Below are positions 18,242-26,441 of a stretch of DNA of 64,000 nt, piece by piece; the stretch's first letter is position 1, and each line of letters opens with the position of its first letter. Both the position numbers and the translations under genes were made by a program. Under the pieces are notes generated by a model. It did no database searches and was not told the origin of the DNA. It saw only the letters and a program-made list of their open reading frames with translations. Source of the stretch: Lysobacter prati (GTDB taxonomy: Bacteria > Pseudomonadota > Gammaproteobacteria > Xanthomonadales > Xanthomonadaceae); contig NZ_VLNV01000004.1 of NCBI RefSeq assembly GCF_009765215.1, positions 124,001 through 188,000 on the forward strand, given 5' to 3'.

Positions 18242-19086
18242 GCCGCCTCCACCCGCAGGCTGGCGAGGAAGCCGGCATGATCGTTGGTTTCCAGCACGTG
18301 TTCGCGCATCCAGTCGTTGAATCCGTCGCGGTCGCGCGAGATCGCGTCCCAGCGCTGATAGAAATCGTTGTCGCGCGTGTAGTGGCCATGCGCGTAGGAC
18401 GGGTAGGCGCCGCCCGGGCAATGCACCACCGCATCCACCGTCCAGTGCGGCAGGACGATGCCGTTCATGGCTGGGGCCAGCTGGTCGACGATTTCTTCGA
18501 CCGTGACCACCAGCGCACCGGCTGCCAGTGCAGCTTCGCGCTGCGCGCCGACGATGCCGTGGATGGCGACGTTGCCCTCGCGATCGGCGCACTGCGCGTG
18601 CAGGATGGTGACGTCGGGATTGATCGCCGGCACCGCCGCCAGGCGCTCGCCGGAGAACGGGCACTCGATGCGGCCGATACGCGGATTGACCTTGTCGAGG
18701 TCGTTGTCGAGATAGCCGCGTAGCACGCCGAACGGCAGCCTTGCCGCGCCGGCACAGAACGCCGCGGCCATGCCGGCGTGACTGTGCTCGTCGAGTTCCA
18801 GCGGCCGCGGCCAGCCGTGTTCGACCGCATCGCGCAGCCGGTGCAGCGAACCTATGCCCGGATTGCCGCCCCAGGAGAATGTCAGCCGCTTCGCGCAGCC
18901 CATGCCGATCAGCTGGTCGTAGATCAGGTCCGGCGTCATCCGAACCAGGTGCAGGTTGCGCCGCCCTTGGCGGATCAGCTCGTGGCCGGCGGCGAACGGA
19001 ATCAGATGGGTGAAGCCTTCCAATGCGACGCAATCGCCGTCGGCGACATGGGCGGCGAGTGCTTCGCGCAACGACATCAATCGCAT
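18238..19086 (-). CDS. CoA transferase subunit A (PcaI/GctA-like)
   Basis: A 282-residue alpha subunit of a family I CoA transferase, partner of the gene at 17438-18241. Visible family features are GDCVALEGFTHLIPFAAGHE near 17-36, SWGGNPGIGSLHRLRDA near 70-86, and HAQCADREGNVAIHG near 158-172. ATG at 19086 (MRLMSL) lies 7 bases after the dehydrogenase stop; a second ATG three codons later is possible. The pair transfers CoA between acyl groups, probably activating a dicarboxylate made by the upstream aminotransferase and dehydrogenase. Confidence 0.82.
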   Translation of the reverse strand: MRLMSLREALAAHVADGDCVALEGFTHLIPFAAGHELIRQGRRNLHLVRMTPDLIYDQLIGMGCAKRLTFSWGGNPGIGSLHRLRDAVEHGWPRPLELDEHSHAGMAAAFCAGAARLPFGVLRGYLDNDLDKVNPRIGRIECPFSGERLAAVPAINPDVTILHAQCADREGNVAIHGIVGAQREAALAAGALVVTVEEIVDQLAPAMNGIVLPHWTVDAVVHCPGGAYPSYAHGHYTRDNDFYQRWDAISRDRDGFNDWMREHVLETNDHAGFLASLRVEAA

Positions 19087-19093
19087 CGACCGC

Positions 19094-20662
19094 TTACTCC
19101 ACGACCGTGCGCGACTGTTCGCGCAGGTACTGCTGCAGGTAATAGAACGAGGCGATCGCCTTGCCGGTCGAACCCGAGCCCTTCCAGCCGCCGAACGGCT
19201 GGTAGCCCGGCCAGGCGCCGGTGGTCGCGCCTTGCGGACGGTTGGCATAAGTCACGCCGGCTTCGATGCGGTCCTGGAACCACGGCACTTCGTCGCCGCC
19301 GCCGTAGAAGCCGGCGGTGAGTCCCATGTCGGTGTCGTTGGCCAGGCGCATCGCGTGTTCGCGGTCGCGGTAGCGGTGCAGCATCACGATCGGCAGGAAC
19401 ATCTCCTGCTTCCACAACGGGTGCGCCAGGTCGGCCTCGGCCAGCACCGGCTCGACGTAGTAGCCACGCGCCAGGTCGCCATCGCGCAGCTGGCGCCCGC
19501 CGGCGACCACGGTCGCACCGTCGGCCTGCAACTGCTGCAGGTAGCCGGCGTAGTTGCCGTAGGCGCTTTCGTTGATGACCGGGCCCAGCCAGTTCTCGCG
19601 GCTACGCGCATCGCCGATTCGAATGGCCTCGATCTTGCCGCGCAGCAGTTCGATCAGCCCGTCGGCGACGCTGTCGTGCACGTACAGCCGCGACAGCGCA
19701 GAGCACTTCTGCCCGCCCATGCCGAAGGCCGAACGGACGATGCCGGTGGCGGCACGCTCGAGGTCGGCATGTTCGGTGACGATGCACGGGTTCTTGCCGC
19801 CCATCTCGGCGATGCACGGCCGCGGATAGGCGCCGCCGGCCATCTGCCGCAGCAGCTGCATGCCTACGCCCACCGATCCGGTGAAGGTGATGCCGGCGGT
19901 GAGCGGATGTTGTGCCAGCGCCTCGCCCACCTCGCGGCCAGAGCCGGACACGTAGTTGAAGACGCCCGGCGGCAAGCCGGCATCGCGGATGCAGTCGGCC
20001 AGCAGGCGGCCGGACCACGGCGTGTCGCTGGCGGCCTTGACCACGACCGTGTTGCCGGTCACCAGCGCGGCGGCGACCGGCCCGCCGGCCAGCGCGAACG
20101 GGAAGTTGAACGGCGCGATCACCACCCACACCCCGTGCGGCCGCATCACGCTGCGGTTGCGCGACACAGTGCCCTCGAGGGGGTCGTTCGGCAGTGGCCG
20201 GTCGTAACCGGCGTTCTGTTCGTAGTCGTCGGCGTAGTAGTGGAAGAAGTCGACCGTCTCCTGTGCCTCGCCCAGCGCCTCCATGCGGTTCTTGCCGACT
20301 TCCAGCGTCAGCGCCGCGGCGATGTCGTAGACGCGCTCCTCCATCAGGTCGCCGACCTTGCGCATCAGTCGTGCACGCTCGGCCACCGGCAGCGCGCGCC
20401 AGGCCGGGAACGCGGCATGCGCGGCCCGCATCGCGCTGTCGACGTCGCCGGCACTGCCCAATGCGAACTCGCCCAGCGACAGCGTGCTGTCGATCGGGCT
20501 GCGCCGCTGCGCGTGGTTCGCCGCTGGCCGGTCCTCGCCGTTGATGAACAGTTCGTGCCGTCGCCCGAGGTCGGCACTGACCCGGGCCATCGCGGCCTCG
20601 AAGCGCTCGTGCATCGCCTCGGGCGGGTTGAACATCGTGGCGTAGGTCAGGCGGAAGCTCAT
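19094..20662 (-). CDS. aldehyde dehydrogenase, 1-pyrroline-5-carboxylate dehydrogenase type
   Basis: A 522-residue NAD(P)-dependent aldehyde dehydrogenase. The catalytic Cys lies in GMGGQKCSALSRLYV near 310, which resembles the GQKCSA motif of RocA/PruA-type glutamate-semialdehyde dehydrogenases. The general-base Glu lies in IAEMGGKNPCIV near 276, and ITFTGSVGVGMQL near 245 is the Rossmann contact. The N-terminal extension before the ALDH core also matches RocA-type enzymes. It is upstream of the CoA transferase and would oxidise a semialdehyde to the acid. Proline/ornithine use or another omega-semialdehyde are both possible. Confidence 0.85.
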   Translation of the reverse strand: MSFRLTYATMFNPPEAMHERFEAAMARVSADLGRRHELFINGEDRPAANHAQRRSPIDSTLSLGEFALGSAGDVDSAMRAAHAAFPAWRALPVAERARLMRKVGDLMEERVYDIAAALTLEVGKNRMEALGEAQETVDFFHYYADDYEQNAGYDRPLPNDPLEGTVSRNRSVMRPHGVWVVIAPFNFPFALAGGPVAAALVTGNTVVVKAASDTPWSGRLLADCIRDAGLPPGVFNYVSGSGREVGEALAQHPLTAGITFTGSVGVGMQLLRQMAGGAYPRPCIAEMGGKNPCIVTEHADLERAATGIVRSAFGMGGQKCSALSRLYVHDSVADGLIELLRGKIEAIRIGDARSRENWLGPVINESAYGNYAGYLQQLQADGATVVAGGRQLRDGDLARGYYVEPVLAEADLAHPLWKQEMFLPIVMLHRYRDREHAMRLANDTDMGLTAGFYGGGDEVPWFQDRIEAGVTYANRPQGATTGAWPGYQPFGGWKGSGSTGKAIASFYYLQQYLREQSRTVVE

Positions 20663-20722
20663 GGCGGCCTCGCTGCGGTCAGGGCGATCGCGGAATTGAA
20701 GTGGGTGTGTCGACGTTTGGGA

Positions 20723-22042
20723 TCATTGAACGAAGAACTGCGCCAACAGGCGATCGAGCAGCGACACCGCGTCGGCCAGCTCGGCCTCGGTGATCACCAG
20801 GGGCGGCGCCAGCACGATCAGGTTTCCACGCGTCGCGAACGAGACGCCCTGGACCATCGCCGTATCGACCAGCGACTTCAGCGCCGGTGGCGTCTGCGGC
20901 CACGGCGCCAGCGGCGCGCGGCTGTCGCGGTCGGCGACCAGTTCGATCACCGCGAACAGACCGTGGCCACCGCGCACGTCACCGATGACACGATGGCGCG
21001 AGCGCAACTGCTGCAACTGCGCCAGCAACTGTCCACCCAGCGCGCGCGACCGCGCGATGAGGCCTTCCTCTTCATAGGCCCGCAACGCCGCTACGCCGGC
21101 GGCGCAGGCCAGCGGATGACCGCAATAGGTCAGGCCGGAGTACAGCATCTCGTGCTCCAGCGTCGCCGCAACCTCTGCACTGAGGACTACCGCACCCAGC
21201 GGCAGCGCCGCGCCGGTGAGGCCCTTGGCCAGCGTCATCAGGTCGGGACGACCGGCCTCGCCATGGCGCTGCCAGGCAAACCATTCGCCGCAGCGACCGA
21301 ACGCGCTCATCACTTCGTCGGCGATCAGCCAGACGCCACGGTCGGCAGTGTGCTTGCGCAGCGCCGGCCAATAGTTGTCCGGGGCGACGATGCCGTTGGT
21401 GCCGGCATCGGGCTCCATGATCACGGCGGCGACCCGGTCGACACCGAGGTCGTCGATGCGATCGGCCACGGCCGCGGCGGCTCGATCACCGCATTGCACT
21501 TCGTCGCGGCCACCGAAGGGGCAGCGATATCCGTACGGCGGCGGGACGTGGTGCACGCCTAGTGCGCGCGGATCGATGCCCAGCGCCTGCGCGCGGCTGT
21601 CGCCGGACAGCGCCATCGCCAGCTGCGTCGCGCCGTGGTACGAACGCTCGCGGGCGATGATCGCGCCGCCGGGCTTGCGTGCGGCCTGGCGTGCGATACG
21701 CACTGCGTGCTCGTTGGCGTCGGCGCCGCCGAGGGTGAAGAAGACCCGTCCGCCCTCGAACCCGGACCGCTCCAGCAGCGCCTGCGCCAACTCCGCGCGC
21801 GGAGTCGCGCCCCAGGCATTGGTGACGAAGCACAGTCGCTCGGCCTGGGAGCGGATCGCCTCGACCAGGCGCGGATGCTGGTGGCCGAGATTGCTGCACT
21901 CGGCCAGGCTGCTCATGTCGAGGATTTCGCGCCCGTCGGCCAGGCGCAGGCGCGCGCCGCGGCCACCGACCACAGTCGGTGCGTCCCAGTCGGCCTGCAC
22001 CGACCAGCTGTGCAGGACACTGTCGCGCTCAGCGATCGCCAT
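20723..22042 (-). CDS. class III PLP aminotransferase (second copy)
   Basis: A 439-residue aminotransferase: LGGADANEHAVRIAR near 101-115, ERSYHGATQLAMAL near 130, LIADEVMSAFGR near 235, Schiff-base lysine in TLAKGLTGAALPLGAV near 265-280, and YSGLTYCGHPLACAAG near 300. The GLTYCGHP segment and ADEVM place it nearer taurine/beta-alanine pyruvate aminotransferases than GABA enzymes. It is the first gene of the long minus-strand run. Its start (22042) lies about 30 bases from the twin inverted repeats at 22071-22104, so it is a likely target of the divergent IclR regulator. Confidence 0.85.
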   Translation of the reverse strand: MAIAERDSVLHSWSVQADWDAPTVVGGRGARLRLADGREILDMSSLAECSNLGHQHPRLVEAIRSQAERLCFVTNAWGATPRAELAQALLERSGFEGGRVFFTLGGADANEHAVRIARQAARKPGGAIIARERSYHGATQLAMALSGDSRAQALGIDPRALGVHHVPPPYGYRCPFGGRDEVQCGDRAAAAVADRIDDLGVDRVAAVIMEPDAGTNGIVAPDNYWPALRKHTADRGVWLIADEVMSAFGRCGEWFAWQRHGEAGRPDLMTLAKGLTGAALPLGAVVLSAEVAATLEHEMLYSGLTYCGHPLACAAGVAALRAYEEEGLIARSRALGGQLLAQLQQLRSRHRVIGDVRGGHGLFAVIELVADRDSRAPLAPWPQTPPALKSLVDTAMVQGVSFATRGNLIVLAPPLVITEAELADAVSLLDRLLAQFFVQ

Positions 22043-22070
22043 CGACTGCCAGCCTCCCCAGCAACAGATT

Positions 22071-22104
22071 GTGCGCTATGCGCACGGATGTGCGTATTGC
22101 GCAC
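22071..22104. promoter_or_regulatory. twin inverted repeats, probable IclR operator
   Basis: Two 15-base inverted repeats, GTGCGCTATGCGCAC and GTGCGTATTGCGCAC, lie four bases apart with centres 19 bases apart, i.e. near two helical turns. They sit between the start of the aminotransferase run (22042) and the IclR gene (22214). IclR-family regulators commonly bind such paired palindromes near their own gene. That this one does so is inference. Confidence 0.7.
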
Positions 22105-22213
22105 CACTCTACGGAAGCCCTAATCTCGTCGTCAATCCGGTCCGTGCAGATCAAGGCAACGATCAAGGCAGTGACCGCAAAGTGTTAATGGCGATGGAGC
22201 GAAGGAACCCGGC

Positions 22214-23029
22214 ATGCCGAGGAAAGCAGAGGGCTCGGACCAGTTCGAGGACGGCGGCGACTACGTGCAGTCGCTGGCCCGCGGGCTGTCGGTACTGTCA
22301 GCCTTCGGACGTGATCGCAGCCGCCTGGGCCTGGCCGACATCGCCACGCGCACCGGGCTGTCGCGCGCCGCGGCCCGGCGCCTGGTCCTGACGCTGCAGC
22401 ACCTGGGTTACGTCCGCGCGGTCGGCCGCGAATTCATGCTCGGCCCGCGCGTGCTCGAACTGGGGTTTGGCTACCTGGGTTCGCTCAACCTCACCGACCT
22501 CGCCCAGCCGCTGATGGAAGACCTGGCCCGCAAGGTTCGCCAGAGCAGTTCGATGGCGGTGCTCGACGGGCAATCGATCGTCTACGTGCTGCGCGTTCCC
22601 GGCCAGCGCGTGATGAGCGTGAGCCTGGGCGTCGGCGCGCGCCTGCCGGCGTTCTGCGCGGCCATGGGCCGGGTGCTGCTGTCGGGTCTGGACGATGCCG
22701 AACTCGACGCCTGGCTGGCGCAGTGCAAGCCGACCAAGCTGACGCCGCACACGCAGACCGACCCGCGCCGCCTGCGCCGGATCATTTCCGACGTGCGCAT
22801 GCAGCACTACGCCTACGTCGAGCAGGAGCTGGAGCTGGGCCTGTGCTCGATTGCGGTGCCGCTGCGCAATGCGCAGGGAAAGATCGCCACGGCCATCAAC
22901 GTGTCGATGCCCTACCACCCCGATGCGGCGCGCCACGCGCTCGAGAACGTGCTGCCGCACCTGGAACAGACCGCGCAGGCGATCGAGGGCTGCGTGCCGG
23001 CCAACCGGCTGCAGGCGGTGACTGCATGA
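22214..23029 (+). CDS. IclR family regulator, PcaR/PobR type
   Basis: A 271-residue transcription factor. The N-terminal winged helix is DYVQSLARGLSVLSAF...LADIATRTGLSRAAARRLVLTL near 17-60. The C-terminal effector domain has the family pattern VGARLPAFCAAMGRVLLSGL near 145-165. The opening (YVQSLARGL) is typical of PcaR/PcaU/PobR regulators of the beta-ketoadipate pathway. It sits just upstream of a PcaF-like thiolase on the same strand and divergent from the CoA-transferase run. The paired palindromes at 22071-22104 are its likely binding site. Confidence 0.85.
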   Translation: MPRKAEGSDQFEDGGDYVQSLARGLSVLSAFGRDRSRLGLADIATRTGLSRAAARRLVLTLQHLGYVRAVGREFMLGPRVLELGFGYLGSLNLTDLAQPLMEDLARKVRQSSSMAVLDGQSIVYVLRVPGQRVMSVSLGVGARLPAFCAAMGRVLLSGLDDAELDAWLAQCKPTKLTPHTQTDPRRLRRIISDVRMQHYAYVEQELELGLCSIAVPLRNAQGKIATAINVSMPYHPDAARHALENVLPHLEQTAQAIEGCVPANRLQAVTA

Positions 23030-23042
23030 GGTACGCCGCCTG

Positions 23043-24233
23043 ATGCACGGCATGCGCCCCGTCTACCTCTGTGACGGCGTGCGCACGCCGTTCGGCCGTT
23101 ATCGCGGTGGCCTGTCGATGGTGCGGGCCGACGACCTGGCGGCACTGCCGATCCGGCAGCTGATGCAGCGCAATGCCGGCCTCGATCCGGCGGCCATCGA
23201 CGAGGTCATCCTCGGCTGCGCCAACCAGTCCGGCGAAGACAACCGCAACGTGGCACGCATGGCGCTGTTGCTGGCCGGCCTGCCGCAGTCGGTGCCGGGC
23301 GTCACCGTGAACCGTCTGTGCGCGTCCGGGCTGGAGGCCGTCGGCCAGGCCGCACGCGCGATCGCCCTGGGCGAGGCCGACCTGGCCATCGCCGGCGGTG
23401 TGGAGAGCATGTCGCGCGCGCCCTACGTCATGGGCAAGGCCGACGGCGCGTTCGACCGCGACCAGACCCTGCAGGACACCACTCTCGGCTGGCGCTTCGT
23501 CAACCCGGCGTTCGAGGCACTGCACGGTGTCGACCCGATGATGCGGACCGCGCAGAACCTCGCCGACGAACACGGCATCGCCCGCGCCGACCAGGACGGG
23601 TTCGCCCTGCGTTCCCAGCAGCGCGCGGCGCGGGCCATCGCCGGCGGTCGCTTCGCGCGCGAACTGATGGCGGTGGGCAAGCTCGACAGTGACGAGCAAC
23701 CACGCAGCGATACCACGCTGGAAAAGCTTTCGTCACTGGCACCGACCCTCGGCGCCGGCAGCAGCATCACCGCCGGCAATGCCTCGGGCATCAACGACGG
23801 CGCTTGCGCACTGCTGCTTGCCAGCGAGGACGCGGTAGCGCGCCATGGACTGACGCCGCGCGCCCGCGTACTCGGCATGGCCAGCGCGGGCGTGGCGCCG
23901 CGGACGATGGGGATCGGGCCGGTGCCCGCGATCGCCCGGCTGTTGCCGCGGCTGGGCCTGGGCCTGGACGACTTCGACACCATCGAGATCAACGAGGCCT
24001 TTGCCGCCCAGGTACTGGCGGTGACGCGCGCACTCGGCCTGGCCGACGACAGCCCGCGGGTCAACCCGAATGGCGGCGCAATCGCGCTCGGCCATCCGCT
24101 CGGGGCCAGCGGCGCCAGGCTCGCCCTGACTGCGATGCACGAACTGGCGAGCGATGGCCAGCAACGGGCGCTGCTGTCGATGTGCGTTGGCGTCGGCCAG
24201 GGTGTCGCCCTGGCCTTGGAGCGTGCTTCGTGA
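23043..24233 (+). CDS. pcaF: beta-ketoadipyl-CoA thiolase-like acetyl-CoA acyltransferase
   Basis: A 396-residue thiolase. The acylated Cys is C93 in NRLCASG. NEAFAAQ is near 320. The histidine lies in GGAIALGHPLGASGARL near 342-358, and the second Cys in LSMCVGVGQG near 380. The N-terminus (VYLCDGVRTPFGRYRGGL) is close to PcaF/PaaJ. It follows the IclR gene by 13 bases, so they are probably one transcript. With the PcaIJ-like CoA transferase it would cleave 3-oxoadipyl-CoA to acetyl-CoA and succinyl-CoA. The symbol is a best match; a general acetyl-CoA acetyltransferase is the alternative. Confidence 0.75.
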   Translation: MHGMRPVYLCDGVRTPFGRYRGGLSMVRADDLAALPIRQLMQRNAGLDPAAIDEVILGCANQSGEDNRNVARMALLLAGLPQSVPGVTVNRLCASGLEAVGQAARAIALGEADLAIAGGVESMSRAPYVMGKADGAFDRDQTLQDTTLGWRFVNPAFEALHGVDPMMRTAQNLADEHGIARADQDGFALRSQQRAARAIAGGRFARELMAVGKLDSDEQPRSDTTLEKLSSLAPTLGAGSSITAGNASGINDGACALLLASEDAVARHGLTPRARVLGMASAGVAPRTMGIGPVPAIARLLPRLGLGLDDFDTIEINEAFAAQVLAVTRALGLADDSPRVNPNGGAIALGHPLGASGARLALTAMHELASDGQQRALLSMCVGVGQGVALALERAS

Positions 24234-24360
24234 ACCGGCCACTGAACCGCTCCACCCGCCTACTGTTAAAAATTGGTGATTTGTACGGCCTGATTCGGCA
24301 TAGTCAGGTGGCGTCACCGCACTGCCAGCCCCCGCCGTCCTGTCACGCGTGAGATCCAGC

Positions 24361-26388
24361 ATGAGCGCCGCACCCGAGCCCACTGCCACCCTCGAGATCG
24401 CACTGGCCCACGCCGTGCGGCTTCTGGACGAGCAACCGGCGCTGGCCGCGGCGCAGGCGACGGAGATCCTCCAGCATTTGCCGGGGCACCCGACCGCGCT
24501 GCTGGTGCTGGGCGCGTCGCGCACCGCCTGCGGCGATCATGCCGGCGCTCTGGCCGTGCTCGAACCGCTCGCCCAGGCGCAACCGGGTTCGGCGCGGACG
24601 CAACTGGAACTGGGCATCGCGCTGGGCCGGAACGGTCGCGGCGACGATGCGCTGCTGGCATTGCGACGGGCCGTGGCACTCAAGCCTGAACTTCCCAGCG
24701 CCTGGCTGGCACTGGGCGATCATCTTTCGGCCACCGGCGACACCGCCGCCGCCGAAGCCGCCTACAGCCAGCACGTGCGCTATTCCAGCCGCGACCCGGC
24801 GCTGCTTCGCGCCGGCGCGGCGCTGGCCGAGAATCGCCTGCCCGAAGCCGAGGCACTACTGCGCGCGCACCTGGGCAAAACGCCCAACGACGTCGCCGCA
24901 CTGCGCATGCTGGCCGAACTGGCCGCCCGCCTCGACCGCACCAGCGATGCCGAGGAACTGCTGGCGCGCTGCCTGCAGCTGGCACCGTCGTTCCATGCCG
25001 CGCGCCAGCACTACGCCCTGGTCCTGCACCGCGGCAACAAGGCCGAACGAGCGCTGGCGGAAATCGACACCCTGCTCGCCGACGCGCCCGCCAACCCTGG
25101 CTACCGCAACCTCAAGGCGGCGATCCTGTGCCGCATCGGCGACTACGCCCCGGCCATCGAGCTGTACGACGGCATCCTGCGTGCGTACCCGCGCCAGACC
25201 AAGGTGTGGATGAGCTACGGCCACGCGCTCAAGACCGCCGGCCGCCAGGACGACGCGATCGCTGCGTACCGCCGCTGTATCGCACTGGAACCGTCGCTGG
25301 GCGAAGCCTGGTGGAGCCTGGCCAATCTCAAGACCTTGCGCTTCAGCGCGCAGGACATCGACACGATGCGCGCGCAGCTGGTGCAGCCGCGACTGTCGGA
25401 CGAGGACCGCCTGCACCTGGAGTTCGCACTGGGCAAGGCGCTCGAAGACATCGCCGAACACGTGGACTCCTTCGCCCATTACGCGCGTGGCAATGCGGTT
25501 CGTCGCGCCCAGCTCGAGTACAACGCCGACGCGACCACGGCCAAGGTCGAGCACATCCGCAAGCTCTACACCCCCGAGTTCTTCCAGCGCCGCGCCGGCA
25601 GCGGCGACGGCGCCCGCGACCCGATCTTCATCGTCGGCCTGCCGCGTTCGGGTTCGACCCTGCTCGAGCAGATCCTGTCGAGCCACAGCCTGGTCGAAGG
25701 CACGACGGAACTTCCGGAGGTCACTTCCATCAGCCGCGAGCTGCGTTCGCGCGCCGCTGCCGATGCCGGCGGCCCAGGTCGCTACCACGACGTGCTGGCC
25801 ACGCTCGACGGCGATGAACTGCGCGCGCTCGGCCGCCGCTACCTCGACCGCACCCGCATCCACCGCCACACCGACGCGCCGTTGTTCATCGACAAGATGC
25901 CCAACAACTTCATGCACGTCGGCCTGATCCAGCTGATGCTGCCCAATGCGCGCATCATCGACGCCCGCCGGCATCCGCTGGCGTGCTGCTTCTCCAACTT
26001 CAAGCAGCATTTCGCTCGTGGCCAGGGCTTTAGCTACAGCCTCGACGACATCGGCCGCTTCTACCGCGACTACGTCGCGCTGATGTCTCATTTCGACGAC
26101 GTGCTGCCAGGCCGCGTGCACCGGGTCATCTACGAGCGCATGGTCGACGACACCGAAAACGAAACACGTCGCCTGCTCGACGCCTGCGGCCTGCCGTTCG
26201 AGGCGCAGTGCCTGCGTTTCTTCGAGAACGAACGGCCCGTGCGCACCGCCAGCTCCGAACAGGTGCGCCAGCCGATCTTCCGCGAAGGCCTCGATCAGTG
26301 GCGCCATTACGAACCCTGGCTCGATCCGCTCAAGGCGGCACTCGGCCCGGTGCTCGACGCCTACCCCGAGCCACCCGGGGAATATTGA
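24361..26388 (+). CDS. TPR-repeat sulfotransferase
   Basis: A 675-residue protein. Residues ~10-350 are tetratricopeptide repeats. The C-terminal ~270 residues are a sulfotransferase domain, with the 5'-phosphosulfate loop FIVGLPRSGSTLLEQIL near 420-436 and a PAPS 3'-phosphate contact likely in IIDARRHPLACCFSNFKQ near 535. No signal peptide is seen. ATG at 24361 is preferred over GTG at 24349. It lies 53 bases before a TonB-dependent receptor gene on the same strand. The acceptor of the sulfate is unknown. Confidence 0.85.
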   Translation: MSAAPEPTATLEIALAHAVRLLDEQPALAAAQATEILQHLPGHPTALLVLGASRTACGDHAGALAVLEPLAQAQPGSARTQLELGIALGRNGRGDDALLALRRAVALKPELPSAWLALGDHLSATGDTAAAEAAYSQHVRYSSRDPALLRAGAALAENRLPEAEALLRAHLGKTPNDVAALRMLAELAARLDRTSDAEELLARCLQLAPSFHAARQHYALVLHRGNKAERALAEIDTLLADAPANPGYRNLKAAILCRIGDYAPAIELYDGILRAYPRQTKVWMSYGHALKTAGRQDDAIAAYRRCIALEPSLGEAWWSLANLKTLRFSAQDIDTMRAQLVQPRLSDEDRLHLEFALGKALEDIAEHVDSFAHYARGNAVRRAQLEYNADATTAKVEHIRKLYTPEFFQRRAGSGDGARDPIFIVGLPRSGSTLLEQILSSHSLVEGTTELPEVTSISRELRSRAAADAGGPGRYHDVLATLDGDELRALGRRYLDRTRIHRHTDAPLFIDKMPNNFMHVGLIQLMLPNARIIDARRHPLACCFSNFKQHFARGQGFSYSLDDIGRFYRDYVALMSHFDDVLPGRVHRVIYERMVDDTENETRRLLDACGLPFEAQCLRFFENERPVRTASSEQVRQPIFREGLDQWRHYEPWLDPLKAALGPVLDAYPEPPGEY

Positions 26389-26441
26389 AAGCAAGCAGTT
26401 CGGTTTCCGCGCTATTTCGTCCGTCTGGGGAGAGAAGAACG

